Shown: piece after piece, positions 22,124 through 35,531 of the stretch
Layout: every line of letters begins with the position of its first letter
Position numbering within the stretch: position 1 is the first letter of the stretch
Assembly: GCA_027625915.1 (NCBI GenBank)
Contig: JANTQA010000063.1
Location: forward strand, 2,108,001-2,172,000
Reading direction: 5' to 3'
Length of the DNA stretch: 64,000 bases
From: Anaeramoeba flamelloides
Taxonomy: Eukaryota; Metamonada; Anaeramoebidae
Notes under the pieces: generated by a model
The model's database searches: none
Seen by the model: the letters and a program-made list of their open reading frames with translations, nothing else
What the model was told of the DNA's origin: nothing
Program-made: the position numbers and the translations under genes

Positions 22124-24814
22124 TTATAATCGAGAGAATTCAATTATTTCACGAATAACTTTCGAAATTTTAGAAGAATTTCTCCATTTTTTTAAGACAT
22201 TTAGAGTAATTTTCTTCACATCAGATGCCTTTTCGAATAATGTTTGGTCAAACAAGTAATTTCCTAATGCTGTTACTGCTCGGAATGTTATTTCCTCATT
22301 TTTCTTGTTATTTCTGGTTAATTCAAAGGAAATAAACTCAATTATTAAATTCAATATATCCATTTTAAAATGTATTTCGGATTGCAATGGTTGGCCAGAT
22401 AAACCCGATTTATTAACAATTCTGTGTTGTGTTGATAAGTTTAATAAAAATGTTGCAGTTGCGAGCCTGATGGAATTGTTATTCTCGGAAATCATTTTTT
22501 TCGTATAATTAATTGCAGTTGATAAATGAAAAGATAAAATATTTTTATATTTTGTGTTTACATAAAGATTGGCAAAGATTCTCATGATGGTAACCTTCAA
22601 TGGTATTGGTGTCTTTTCATTGATTTCCCCACAGGACATAATTGATAAATTTAAAATATCGATATCTTGAGAAAACAATTCAGAATAATATTCGGCAACA
22701 AATGTATTTAAAAGCATGACTCTTAGCAAATCTAAAAATGGGAAGATATATTCTCTTTGTGTTCTAATCAATATTTTTTGAAGGCATTGGAGATATACCT
22801 TTGGAATTGGTTTACTGTTTTGTAAAATATTTTTATTCTTTAGCTGAATACCAAATTTTTGGATGATGTCTTTTTCCTTATCAGAAAGCATATGCCCTTT
22901 CCCCCTTTTCGTTTGTTGTTGTTGTTGTTGCTGCTGCTCCTTCTTAATTGCCTCTTCAAGATCATCAAAAATTGCTTCTATTAATCTTTTAGAATTCACC
23001 GCCTTCAAGCAAAGTGGTCTTTTGTATGGAAATGTTTTGCCGCTTTGAACAGTATTTGATTGGCTATTTGAAGTTTTCGTTGTGTACCCGCCGGTGAAAG
23101 AAGATAATGGCGAAATTGAAGTCGAGGATGAAGATCGAAGGCTTAATTGCTGATGTAAAAAATGGGAGATTCGATCGAGATATTTCATATTGAATCTATT
23201 TTTTTCAAGAAACTTTCTTGCTACTATAAAAGGGTTATCAATCTCATTAATCCCAATTCGATGAATAATGCCGCTATCACTCATCTCAAGCTCAAAAACG
23301 TGATCGTATGCAATACCATTTAAAAATTTTTTCTTTTTTTGGACTTGCTTTTCTTTTTCAACATGAAACACCTTCCCAATATTCCTCCATTTGTTGTTAT
23401 TATAGAAAAGCACCCATGCTTGCTTCTCGCCTAAATTATAAATAACCAACGGCTCGCTAATGCCACTGGTTTGATATTGGCATAGTGTGTTGTCCAAAAA
23501 TTTCTTATGATCAACAGTATACAGCAAAAAGACATTATTTGAATACACGATCAAATCATAGGTTTTGCCATCAAAGTTTTTTATTGGTGTAAAGCCTTCA
23601 ATTGGCTTTGAGTGCTCAACAAAGTCAACCAATTTACCGTATTTATATATTTTTAATTTGTTGTCACTTTGGATTGAATAGAATTCAGTGATCCCTCCAA
23701 TTGTCGATCCTATTTCCTGGAATTTTAAAAGACTATCCTTTTTGATTTCCTCTTCCTCCATTTCGATCGATTTTAAGATCGATGTGCAGTCATTCTTCCA
23801 AACCGTAATTTGCTTTTTTGTCATCGAAAAAAAGCCATACTTGCCACCAGGCGCAACGGAGATGCTCATCGGGTTTACTTTATAACTAGAAACTTCTTTT
23901 GACGAGTCCACCAAATAAAATTTGCCATCTCTGCCCAGGAGTAAGACATCACCGTTTGATAAGTAGATCAGATTTTCAATAGGCGTACTTATTTTACAAA
24001 AGGTGCTTTTGGTGCCCTTAGCGAGATCCCATTCAAGTACCTCGCCATCGTTTGATCCCGAAAGGAGGTTTCCCTTTAATTATTTGTTTTTTTTTCGGAA
24101 AAGAATTATCATTGATTGTGGTGCATGGTTTTGTTTTTTGTTTTTATTTTTATTCACGAAATTATTACAATGAATCACATTAGGGATTTGTGGCATTTAA
24201 GCAAATAAACATTTGGTAAAATCAAAAAAAAAAGAAATTGAGAAAATATATTTTTTTTTGTTTTTTTTTTCTTTTTGTCTTGTTCTCTTTTTTTCTCCAA
24301 AATTTCGAGATAAAATTGTTTAAAGTTTTTGTTTTCAATCAAACAAACAAACAAAAAAAAAATTTAAGGAATAAGTTTTCGGCTTTTGAATTCACAAGCT
24401 CTTTATATTTGAGAAAAAATTGTTGGTTCTTGATTGAAAAATAAGAAATAAAAAAAAAAAAGAAAAATTACCTACCTCGGAATTAGAGTCACAGCATGTT
24501 GGGAAATCCAGGTGCCCAATTAAAATTTTTTCTGGATCGTTTGAATGAATTGTCCATATGTTAATCACCTTGTCTCTCCCACAAGATATGATCCTATTTT
24601 GTGGAGAGATTTTTAGATATGTGATCTCGCTTTCGTGTGCCTTGAAGCATTTGTCTTGATAAAAATCATTTCCTTCCAGACGTAACCAGAATTCAAGATA
24701 ATTTCCAAAGCAAGCAACAAAAAAAGTTCCGTCTTGAGACGATTCTAAATGACTCAAATCCGAACGCTTTGTTTTTAAAATTGAAGAAATATGATATTTA
24801 TGTTGGATATTCAT
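22124..24814 (-). CDS. PLAA: PLAA/Doa1/Ufd3 family ubiquitin-binding p97 adaptor, two exons
   Basis: Family members bind ubiquitin and the C-terminus of Cdc48/p97 and act in ubiquitin recycling, vacuolar/endosomal sorting and ribophagy. Exon 1 is 24814-24476 (113 codons). An intron of 401 bases (24475-24075, starting GTAGGT and ending AAAG) is followed by exon 2, 24073-22124, which opens GNLLSGSNDGEVLEWD, a WD-repeat strand; the phase is 0. The product is 762 residues, against 795 in human and 715 in yeast. The first 310 or so residues form WD40 repeats (HESEITYLKISP, CGRDKVINIW). The PFU domain lies at about 316-423 (NPFIVARKFLEKN, YLDRISHFL). The PUL domain of Armadillo-like helices covers about 456-762, starting FPYKRPLCLKA. 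A Gln run coded by CAA/CAG lies near residue 490. The gene stands alone. Confidence 0.9.
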
Positions 24815-26463
24815 CTTGAAAAAAATGAAATGAAAAATTCATATTTTTACCTAAGAGATATAAATAAATTTTTTGAGGTTGAAAGTATTAGCAAACAAAA
24901 ATCACTTCAGTCCAATTTTGGAAATAATTTACAAGTTGGGCTCATTGTATGCTTGTTTTTGAGTAAATTATCTATATTTGAAAATAATTATTCTCTTAAG
25001 TTTTCAAATGTCACTTTCAGGAAAAGGAAATTGAAATGGGAAAACAGATTTTTATTTAATCTTTTCATTTTCGACCTCTTGAGATTTTATAAAACCTTCT
25101 TGAAGAAAAAGGGTCAAAAAATATACTAATAAAAAAAAAAATGAAATGCGTCAAATTATCAAAAAATCATTTTTAAGGATCAAGCCATTTAATGTGAATT
25201 TGTTCTATACTCAAGGAGTGGCACAGAATCAAAAAAAGGGTATTGTGAAATTGCCTTTCTTTTGATTGACAATAATCAAATAACAAAATTAAAAATTTCA
25301 TAGGATCTCTAATTGGCAAAAATTTCAAATAACAAAAAAAAACATTTAATAGGATAAAATCTTCATCAAAAAAAAAATCAAAAACAAAAAAAAAAGTTTT
25401 AAAAACAATTTTCAATCCCAAAAAATTCAAATTTAAAAAAAAAAATAACTTATTTCTTATTTTAAATTTCCAAAGGGTTAAATTTATTCAATTTATAATA
25501 AATTGTTTTCTTTAATTAATTAATCAATTTAATTCGATTAAATCTAATATATGATTATATTGTAACTCAAATTTGTTATTTGACAAAGTAAGGATTTTGC
25601 AACATTCTTGAGATAAAAATAACCCTTTTTAGAATAGAAAAAATTCGAATATAAAAAAGTAAAAAATCTTCTAGATCTCAAAAAGTGCCCAAATAATTGA
25701 CACTTCAAAATCAACCCAGTTGTTTTCAAAAATATAATTCAAAACCATTCTATTTGGAAATTGAGTGTCAACCTTTGGAACTTTTTGCTAAAAATGTCCT
25801 CCTTTTTGATCCTGTTGATTTTTTGAGATCGATTGTACATCAAAGGTCGGTTGGTTTTTTATTGGTTTTAGGTCTGATATAAAAATGACAATTTTTTTTT
25901 TTTTTGTGTGTGTTTTAGAAATTTATTTTGAACCATAATGACTCCACCCTTATAATCATATTTCGGAAAATAAGTGTCATATTACCTATAAATCAAAAAA
26001 AAGAGAGTTTTCTATATTCATTCACCTGGAGAAAATGAAAAAGAGTTTTTTTTATTGTTTCTTTATAGTTTTAATCAATGAAAATTTTATCATAGAACCA
26101 ATTAATTATGAGAGAATAAAAATAAATGTACTAAAAAAATATCCGAACAAAGGAAAAAATTAATTTGAGAATTAATAAAAATGGTTTATATATATATATC
26201 TTAAATTATTGAAAAAACGTAAAAAATGATTTTAAACCTTGTAAATTAACCTATGACTGGAAAAATATTAGAATAAAAGTTTGAAAGAAATTTTTTTTTC
26301 TATAGAATTAAATTTTCTCTGAAGTTTGAAATCCAGATTCTTTTGTTGTGTGTTTTCAAATTAAATTTGGAATCTTTTTATTGTGTCTATTACATAAAAA
26401 ATATTTCTTTTTGAAGGTTATGTCTTTTTAATTTTGTGTTTATATACATACACACATACACAC

Positions 26464-26606
<143 letters not shown>

Positions 26607-27826
26607 CCAATATATTCTTTCTGTTTATTATTATAATCAAATCTCACTAGTAGAGGTTAAAAAACTTGATTATTAATGTGTGTAAATTTTACTTTTTAGT
26701 TTCCCCGTGAATTGGGGTTTTGTTATTTTTTTGTATGTTTTCGAAGAGAGTCTTCAACTTTTCTCTTATTTTACACTCGTTGTAATTTTTTATTAGGGTT
26801 ATTTTAACTTTTATTACATTGTTGAATTGTATTCATGTAGAATTATTTTTTTTTATTCTTAAAAAAAACAATGGAATTGTAAAAAATGATTTATTTATAT
26901 ATTGATGAAAGAATTGTATATTACACCCCCAAACTCCTTTTAAATAAATTTCCTCTAAGATATTTTAAGCATAAAATAATAGCTTTTGCAATTGCTCAAG
27001 GGAAAGAAATACTCAATCATTTTTTTCTATGTTTAAATAGTAAAAGTTAAAAAATTGAAAAGAAAAAAAGAACAATAAAAAGGAAATTTAAAAAGGGTTT
27101 ATAAGAAGAAATTGGTAAAAAATTAAAAAAAAAAAGCAATGCTATCTTTAATTAAGGATCCCAAAAATCACAGCCGCAATACTTTTGGTTGATTTAATAA
27201 TTTAATAATTGACTATGAATGTTCACTTGGTGATCGTTGTTTAATTATTGTAATTTCTTCTTTTTTTTTTTTATTGATCTTATTTGATTTCAAAATTTGT
27301 TAATTTTTTGTCTTTTTTTTTTTTCGATTTTATTTTCAAATTACCCAAACTTTCGTGTTTCAGTGTCATATTATTAGCAATTAACCACCTGATATTTTTT
27401 CTTTGTCACTCTCCTTCCCAATATAAAGCTGATTCAACTAGGGAAAAATTGAAAAAAATATTTATATAATTTATTGAAAATTTATTTCCTGTTACTATTT
27501 TTTCCTTGAAACAAGATTTAAGGTCCATATTACCATTTTACTTTATAAAAAAAACACTATTGTTATTTTTTTTTTAAAAATAAATTTTTTTCAAATTTCA
27601 GGATTTATAAAATGATAATAAAAAAAAACATTTTAAATTATGAGAGTATTAAATTAGTATTTTATGTTTCTCAAATACGAGTTATAATATGTATATTCTT
27701 ATTTCTCTTTCCCAATTATTAAGTTTCTGAAATTGATATTTAGAAAATCTTTGATAATTTAATAATCAAACTACAACGAAATAAAATTCTACAAATTCAA
27801 ACTTTATTGAAAATTATATAAACTAA

Positions 27827-28342
27827 ATTCCAAAAATTTGGAGACAGTTTAAACAATTGAAAGAATAACAATACAACACTTTAAATTCAATTTGGAAATA
27901 ATTTTTATTTTACAAACAATTTCATTTTTTGTCTTGTTTGTTTTTTTTCATTTCCTTTTTCCAGTTATGTAATCTGTTTGGTTAGATCTGGAAATTTTTT
28001 CACTGGTTGATAGAAGGTTAATGTTGAGTTTTTTAAATTGAAAAATCACATACAATTGGTCGAAGATATCTGATCATTTGATCGATCAACAATTGTTGGT
28101 GAAATGTCAACAAATTAACCAATACATTTATTGTTCTGCTCATTTCATTATTTTTGACACATCCATTTTTTTTTTTTGTTTGAGTTTTTTTCTTTTATTT
28201 GGATGAAAATGATAACTTATAAAAACATTAATACTCTGTATTTTAAATTTGATTTTATATTATATTTTGAAAAATATAATAAATTGGGGGTTTTTTTATT
28301 TTGCCTATTTTGGATTTTGGGGGTGTCCCAATTTTTGGAAGG

Positions 28343-28346
<4 letters not shown>
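27827..28346 (-). mobile_element. MITE-like family B, copy 3
   Basis: This is an inverted copy relative to 43247-43765. The ends are inverted repeats of each other: TTCCAAAAATTTGGAGACAG at the left and, reverse-complemented, TTCCAAAAATTGGGACACCC at the right. The internal hallmark TGATCATTTGATCGATCAAC is present at about 28070. A TA microsatellite lies just outside its right end. Confidence 0.7.

Positions 28347-28348
<2 letters not shown>

Positions 28349-28373
<25 letters not shown>
28349..28373. repeat. Short TA microsatellite
   Basis: Twelve TA units directly follow the family B element; TA-rich sites are plausible insertion targets, but no duplication can be defined inside such a tract. 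Confidence 0.9.
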
Positions 28374-30214
28374 TGGTTTATATTTAAATTCGTTATTAAA
28401 TTCAGATTTCAGAAAGGGGGTTCAAAAAAATAATTTTTTCGTAATCTTTAAATCCAGACTCGTTGAATAGTGATTAAAGGGGAACCAAAATAACCAAGCT
28501 TTAGAATATGGAGAATATATGATTTTTACATTTTAAGAATCATAATTGATTAATTAATAGTATTGTTTTGTAATTTATTATTTTTCTTTATGAAATAAAT
28601 GAATTCACCTTTCTCGCTAATTGATGGCTTTGAATCTATTTTTTGAAATCAAAATTTTACATATTTCTAATATATAACCAAAAAACAAATAACCTCTAAT
28701 TTTTATTGTATTGAAGTTAATCATAAAAAATTGTGTATTATATATCTTCGTTTTATTTTGGAATATATTACTTTTCAAAAAACAAATTAATTATTTTACC
28801 ATTTACCATTTGTGAGTTTATTTCTTTTTCTATAAAAAGAATTTTTGTTTTTTTTTTTCATTAAAAGGTAGAGAAGAAGAAATATAGCCCAAGATGTGGT
28901 TCAAATTTCTTGGGTAACTTTATGAAGAAGTGATGATGTGAAAAGTCAGCTTCTTATATCATATGATTGACTTGTAATCGGATTAACCCATGGCGATTAC
29001 GAAAAAAGAAAACTTGTTATGAGATCAACTCCTACAAAATATAGTATTAAATACAGTTTGTATCACTGTAGTGCATATGTAGAAAATTTCGACTTAATAA
29101 ATATAAAGCGAAACAATATAGTAAACAATCAGGATAGAAAACAAAACTTGTTTTTTTTTTTCTTTATTACAATTTTTTTCATTTTTTTTTTTTATTTTTA
29201 GATTAATACTTTTAATTTTCCCCTCTTTTTTATTTCAGAAAAAAAAATTGAGTTTAAAATAATTCTAATAACTGTAATTAAAAGGCTCTTTTGACTACTC
29301 TTTGGATTTGGGATAACAAATTTAGTCACTTCAAAACTCTCTATTTAATAGATCAAAGTGCTCTTGTGCACTTAACCCTTACCAATAAAGCTAATTTCTG
29401 TTATTTCTTTTCTTTTCTTTTCTTTTTCTAGTTTTTGTTAAAAAAAATTAATTATTTATTTAAGATCTCGAATTTATCAAAAAAAAATTTTTCTTTTTAA
29501 AAGTATTATTGAAATAGCAAAAAATTCATCAACTACTATATTGCCGATTAATTTTTTATCACAATACACTGGAATTTATCACAATTTTTGGTTAATTATC
29601 GATATTTTTTGAATATTTCAATTTATCTTTTTTATTGTAATATCTTGAGGTTTAACATGATTTTAAGCAAGTATCCAGATTTTATAGATTTTCACGTTTT
29701 TATTTAGGATCGCCATTTTTCAAACTTTATCTTGGATTGAAATAGATATTGTCAAAACCTCTATTATCTTTTATTTGATACAATATTTCCCAAAAAAAAA
29801 AAAAAAAAATATTTGAAGAATACATTAATTAGATTAATTTTAAACTCCTGTTCCAAAGTGTATTTCCCAAATTAAAAATTAACAAATTCTAAATTGATTT
29901 CTTGCTAGATTCACATCACACTAACTCTAATAAATTTACCATATGGCGATTTTCTAAATGATTTTTGATTTTACTTTAACTTTTCTTTTAATTTTTATAT
30001 ATCAATCCCCAAAGAGGACAAAATATTTAATTTTCAAAATTTTGTAACCCAAAAAATTGATATAAAAGAATAATATTTATAATAAAATTATATAAAATTT
30101 TTTTATCCACTAAAATAAATAAATACTTTGTCGTTAAATTGTTTTTTTTTGAATTTTTTTTTTTTTTAATAAGAAATTTTTACAATAATAAATTTTTTAT
30201 ATAATTTATAATAA

Positions 30215-32155
30215 TTAAAAAAACCCACTAAAATCTTCATCGTTATTCTCGTTCTCATCTTCATTTTCTTCCTTGTTAGTATTCCCAAGATCTGATTGAT
30301 TTTCGAATTGAATATTATTATTATTATCAAAATTTTGTAAATTGTTTTCATTTTTGGTATCTGATTGTTCACTTTGATCTAAAGTTCTTTTTCTTTCAGT
30401 ACGGTCAATATTTTCAGTTTTTAAATCATTTCGGTTCGTTAATTCCGAATTTTGGTTATTTTCTCTTTTTGTAAACAATTCTTGCACTTGCTTTTGGAGT
30501 GTTAAAATATATTCATTAGGGAATTCTTCAAGATCTATTTCTTGTTCTGAGTTATCGTTCTCATTATCAAAACTACCATTTTTAATTTTCTCTTCTTTAA
30601 TTTTTTCTAAATATGGGCCCACTAAATTTTCAAGAGTTTCTTCATCCAAAGTTGTTAAATCGTCTAATAATTGCTTTCTAATTTCTTGAAAGTTTTTTTG
30701 TTCCAAGCTAACATTATCATTTGATTCTGAGATTTCATTGTGTTTTTTTTTCTGATTTTGTGAATTAATATTATTATTGAAATCCTGATTTTGCTCATCT
30801 CCGCTTGCGTTGCTATCATCGCCTTCCTCTTCGTCATCAGAATAATTTTCTTCCTCTTCATTTATCTCTACTAATTCTTTTTCTCTTTGGTTAATTTTCT
30901 GAATTAACTGCCAATTATCAAATCTCCGATCTGGTGGTGTTGATTCATAAATCAAAAAAAGTAATCCCAATGAGATTTTTTGTGTTAAGGTATAGGCGTG
31001 TTTTAAACTCTTTACATAATGTTTTGATCCTCTATTTTTTGCTAGGTATCTTCGGATAGTGTGCTGGATAACCTCTGGGGGGATAATTGCCTCCCCTTCT
31101 GATCTCCCAACTTTTTGTATTTCTTTCCAAATATCCGTATTTTGGTGACTGAAATGATTAGAATGATAAGACTGATCCTTATTTAATGGTTTTTCAGTTT
31201 TTGTGCGTTTTTCTTTTTCATATTCTTTTTGATTGTGTTTGTGTTTTACTTTTTTTTTTTCATTACCATTACCTTTTTTTTTCAATTTAATTTCCATTTC
31301 CATTTCCTTTTCTTTTTTTTTTTCTTTTCCTTTTCCTTTTCCTTTTTTATTTCCAAATGCTTGAAAATTTTGATATTTTTGTGAATTTTTCACTTCGGTT
31401 TTGTGGTTAATTGCTTTTCTCTTCATTTCTTTGTCATCGCTTTTTGTTGTTTGTTTACTTAAGACAGAAACACCTTTATGAGAATTTTGATCTTTTTTAT
31501 TTTTTTTGTTGCTTGGGATAATTTTTGCTGTTCCGTTAAAAATACTATCAATAAAATTTTGGGTTGCAATTGAATTTGGATCTTTTAATTCTTGTTGATT
31601 ACTTTTTCGATCCATTGATCTATTATTAGTATTACTCGTTGGCTTACGATTATTTCTGTTCGTTAAAGATCTTCTTCCCAGGCTTCTCAGGGTATTTGCA
31701 ACGGAAGGCCACTCGTTATCAAATATTTCTTGAAGTTTTGTTGCATGAGAATAATAGCTTGTGCTTGCTGTGTTCCTGAGGCATTGTAATAAAATATTAC
31801 TTAGCTCAGAATGAACTTCTTCATATCTTGCATAGCTTTTGTTTTGTAGTTTTAATTGGATTTTTCCAAAGGCATTTCTTAAATCTGCTCCTGGGTTTCT
31901 CGTTTCTAGTTGCTCTTCCTCTTCTTTTTTCTCTTCTTTCTTGTTGTTTGTTTTTGGCTTTGGTTTTTCAATTACAATTTCACCAGAATCAAACAACTCT
32001 TTTGTTGGCTTGCTCTTGATTAAAGTTTCTAAAAATTCTAACATCTTTGGGATCCAGAGCTTCCCTTGAGTACGTGTATTTTTACGTCTTCTTTTGAGTC
32101 TTGTGGTGTTTTGCTGTGAATTTGGATTGAAAAATATATTGGACAAATTGTTCAT
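30215..32155 (-). CDS. BET-like protein: divergent bromodomain plus NET domain
   Basis: This is probably a nuclear chromatin reader. One 646-codon exon opens MNNLSNIFFNPN. Residues 34-149 look like a bromodomain: WIPKMLEFLETLIKSKP as the first helix, an inserted charged loop (65-90), then DLRNAFGKIQLKLQNKSYA, YEEVHSELSNILLQC and YYSHATKLQEIFDNEW. An Asn follows the C-helix (CLRNT), where acetyl-lysine readers have theirs, but the usual Tyr-Asn pair is not preserved. Residues 484-563 match the NET/extra-terminal domain: IRKQLLDDLTTLDEETLENL then EIDLEEFPNEYI and a final helix. Between them are a basic stretch (265-320), an unrecognised helical segment (341-425) and an acidic patch (434-455). 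Family BET proteins bind acetylated histones and recruit transcription factors. There is only one bromodomain where animal BETs have two. Confidence 0.8.
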   Translation of the reverse strand: MNNLSNIFFNPNSQQNTTRLKRRRKNTRTQGKLWIPKMLEFLETLIKSKPTKELFDSGEIVIEKPKPKTNNKKEEKKEEEEQLETRNPGADLRNAFGKIQLKLQNKSYARYEEVHSELSNILLQCLRNTASTSYYSHATKLQEIFDNEWPSVANTLRSLGRRSLTNRNNRKPTSNTNNRSMDRKSNQQELKDPNSIATQNFIDSIFNGTAKIIPSNKKNKKDQNSHKGVSVLSKQTTKSDDKEMKRKAINHKTEVKNSQKYQNFQAFGNKKGKGKGKEKKKEKEMEMEIKLKKKGNGNEKKKVKHKHNQKEYEKEKRTKTEKPLNKDQSYHSNHFSHQNTDIWKEIQKVGRSEGEAIIPPEVIQHTIRRYLAKNRGSKHYVKSLKHAYTLTQKISLGLLFLIYESTPPDRRFDNWQLIQKINQREKELVEINEEEENYSDDEEEGDDSNASGDEQNQDFNNNINSQNQKKKHNEISESNDNVSLEQKNFQEIRKQLLDDLTTLDEETLENLVGPYLEKIKEEKIKNGSFDNENDNSEQEIDLEEFPNEYILTLQKQVQELFTKRENNQNSELTNRNDLKTENIDRTERKRTLDQSEQSDTKNENNLQNFDNNNNIQFENQSDLGNTNKEENEDENENNDEDFSGFF

Positions 32156-33221
32156 ACTGAAGAAAAGAAATTAGTAAGGGTGCAATTTTTTTTTCTTTAG
32201 TTTTTCTTTTTGTGAAAGAAAGAGAAAAATCAGAGACTGTTTTGTTGAAAAAATAATTTATTTCTTAGCAATTAAGGCAGCAAAATATATAGATTTTTAG
32301 ATATTTAAATTGTGTTCTTTCTTAATATTTGAACAATATTTTTCGGGAGGGAGTCGTTTTTTCAAATTAAATAAGAAATTTTTTTAAGGGAGTAGTCACC
32401 AGAACTACAAAATATATCTTTTTTTTTTATTGTTAAAAAGGATCTGAAAAAAATAGGTTGTTTGCTTTAAATGTGTCTAGTTGCTTTTTAGTATTCAAAA
32501 CACTTGTTGTGAATAATTTATGATATTTTTTACCTTTTAACAATCAATGACAAAATAGAATGTTAAGTTGAATCGACTAAAATATGTTAAGATAGAGTAA
32601 ACGTTTTAACTTTTATTCCAATATAAGCATTGTATTGTGGAAATTTATTTTGATTGAAAAAAAAATAAATTGAATATTCCTTTAGAGAATCATTTTTAAT
32701 GAGTAAAACCAATAAAATGGGTAGATATAAAAGATAATGTACTTGAACCTTATTGAAAATTCCAAAAGAGGCGAAAAGGTGTTAACATCTTTTATAATAC
32801 TCTTGCTCTGATTTGGCGAATTCCAGATTTTTAAATAAAGAATATGGGCTTAGATTAAAAAAAAAAAAGTGAGATAGGATACACAATCTTAAGATCCTTC
32901 ATTTTTTATTGTTCAATATGTGAAATATTTTGTTATATAATTTCCTGTTTTAAATAAATGATCTTGAGTTGAAGAAAAGTTTTGAACTGAATAGAATGAA
33001 AAAATATAAAATGGATTTGAGGATTTATAATATAATGGGTATTTTTGATCATGTATGTTGACTTTAATAAAAAGTTGAGAGTCATATATTCTTATTCCCC
33101 GATTTGTACATAATGTCTATTAAATTATTTATTAATCCTTTAATCAAATTGGAACCAAAAGATAATTATCTTAAAGTCTAATTATCGGTTTTATTTTTAT
33201 CTATTGATTCATTTTAAACCA

Positions 33222-33752
33222 AAATTCAAAATTTTCCACACAGCTAAAATGTTTCAAACAATCATAATAATACAATTTCATTGAAATTGGAAATAATTTT
33301 GTTTTTTGTAAAATATGAAAATCATTTTTTCCCCTTTTAGTTTTTTTTTTCTCATTTCATTGTTTGAATTACGTAACTTATTTCTTTCGATCAATTTTTT
33401 TTTGAACAATTGATAATATGTTATAGTTGAGTTTTTTCAAAGAGAAGAACTCAAATAACATTAGTTGGTAGTATCTAATCATTTGATCGATCAATAATTC
33501 CTAATAGAATTTCAACAGATTTGTTATTCAATTTTTTTGTTTTGCACTCTCAAAAATTTTTAACACACCCATGATTTATTCATTAGTATTGATAATTATT
33601 TTTTTATTCTTTAGTGAGTATTGTAATTAATAAAAAAGTGTTAAAATTTCAATTAGTGAATGGTTCTAATTTGGTAAATCTTGTTGAATTGATGAAATAA
33701 GTTTTTTTTTCTCACAAATCGAATTTTGGTGTGTTAAAAATTTTGAATTGGG
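33222..33752 (-). mobile_element. MITE-like family B, copy 4
   Basis: This is the best inverted match to copy 2 (43247-43765). It runs from AATTCAAAATTTTCCACACAG to GGTGTGTTAAAAATTTTGAATT, which are inverted repeats of each other over about 22 bases. The internal blocks CCATTTGAAATTGG-like and ATCATTTGATCGATCAATAA are well kept. It has no open frame. Confidence 0.75.
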
Positions 33753-34612
33753 GTTTAAATATAAATTGCTTTTTTTCTTATTTAGATCTTTTTATAGATT
33801 CACATTGCTATTTTTATACATTCGAGAATATTCGAGATTAGCTTAGATTTTCATTAGTGCTAAATCTTTATTGATCATTTATATTGTTTTGAATGTCTTT
33901 ATCACGATTTTTAATTTATTTGAAAGTTTCCAATCTTCTTAATTTCAAATAATTGGATAAAATTTATAAAAATTTAATTAAGAATTAATATAAAAAATAA
34001 TAAATCACTATTGTAAATGTTTTTATAAAATATTAATACACACCAAATAATTTTTTATTTTACAAAAATATAAGTATTAATGATTGGAAAAGTAATAGAA
34101 TAAGATTTGTTTATTTGTCTTTGATATCCAGCCAGGTTTTTATTTTGCCTCCCGAATTTAAGCATTAAAAAAATATTTCTCAAAACATATTGTTATTGCT
34201 AGGGGCAAATCACTGATTTTGCAAGGTAAAATGGAGTCGGTAAGTAACTAAACTCCATTTCAAAAATTATGATTCACCTGGGATAATAAAATGAAATAAA
34301 AAAAATTTATTGTTTAAATAAGAACAACAAATAATTAAATCGGATTAATAATTTACTTTTTAAGTATTCTAAATATATAAAAACCAGATATTTTAAAAAT
34401 GAAAAAAAAAAAATAAAACTAAAAACCTAAAAAAAAGTGATTCACAATTTTTGAAAGGAGAATTATAAATTTTTTATTACTGAACTTTCACTGAAAAAAG
34501 TTTGACAAGAAGATTTTATTGACCAGGGATATTTGCTTTTTAAAAGTATTTTCATAATATCTGAATTTTCTTAATTTTTTTGAAGGATCCTTATGTCAAT
34601 AATCAAAACAAT

Positions 34613-34660
<48 letters not shown>
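34613..34660. repeat. Long A tract
   Basis: An almost uninterrupted run of more than 40 A, with a G near its end. No retroelement body is visible upstream, so it need not be a retroposed tail. Confidence 0.85.
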
Positions 34661-35426
34661 GAACAAGAAATAAAAAACAAAAATAAGATTTTTCTCAATT
34701 AAATGAAATTTTTCCTGATTTTATAATTGAAATGTTATTTTGTGAAAAACTAGGAATAATAATCAAGTTGTGTTTATTTTGTTTCTTCGGTATTAAAAAT
34801 TAGCTTCGACTGAAAAAGAGTATTTATTTACAAATTTTGTCATTCTGATGATTATTTTTCCAAATTGGCTTAGATATGATTAATTCAATAAGACATTGAA
34901 CACACATCAGTTGTTTGAGTAAATGAAAATATATCAAAGATCAGCCCAATAATTGAAATTTATCAATCAATAGGATAACTAAAAAAAAAAAAAAATGGTT
35001 GAAATTCTTGTTTGATTTGAAATAAAATAATTAAGCAGTTTGGTATTTTTAAAAAAAAAAAATCAAAAATAAATTAAAAAAGTTTGATAAATAAAAAAAT
35101 AATAAAAACGTTTGTTTCTTTTTATTTTGATCCAAAAAATATTATTTTTGGAAGGGATCAATAAATTTAAAAACTAAAAGATACAAAAAAAATAAAAAAG
35201 TGTTGTTTTGAAATTAAAATAATAATGATTTTTAATCAAAACAAACACTATTATTTTTTTAAAAAAAATAATAGAAAAAATTAGATTAATATTTTCATTC
35301 ATTAATATTTTGAAAATAAAAAATATAAATTTAGAATTTTTTAAAAATTGTATTTATTTAAATACATTATTCAATATTTTTTTAATAAAAAAAAATAACA
35401 AATTAATTTAAATCTAAATATAAATC

Positions 35427-35462
<36 letters not shown>

Positions 35463-35531
35463 CAGAATAAATAAATTAAATTATTTCAAATTAAAGTAAA
35501 ATTAATCTTGAGATAAAATAATAAGTAAAAA

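Larger units (their letters stand above)
32156..35531. other. Gene-free stretch between the BET-like and RasGEF genes
   Basis: It contains a family B element (33222-33752) and a long A tract (34613-34660). A short inverted repeat, AATGGAGT with AACTCCATT, lies near 34230-34260. The 3' flank of RasGEF (35400-35530) is almost pure A/T with a TA run at about 35430-35462. No coding sequence is seen. Confidence 0.65.

Noticed and set aside
24791-25129. 112-codon plus-strand frame overlapping the PLAA start
   Set aside because: No domain, strongly A/T-driven composition, and it overlaps the firm first exon of PLAA on the other strand.
25697-25882. 61-codon frame with a somewhat protein-like sequence
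   Set aside because: No motif, no neighbouring exon with fitting splice sites, and the family cannot be named.
34613-34660. Long A tract as the tail of a retroposed copy
   Set aside because: No retroelement or gene-like body precedes it and no target duplication is visible.
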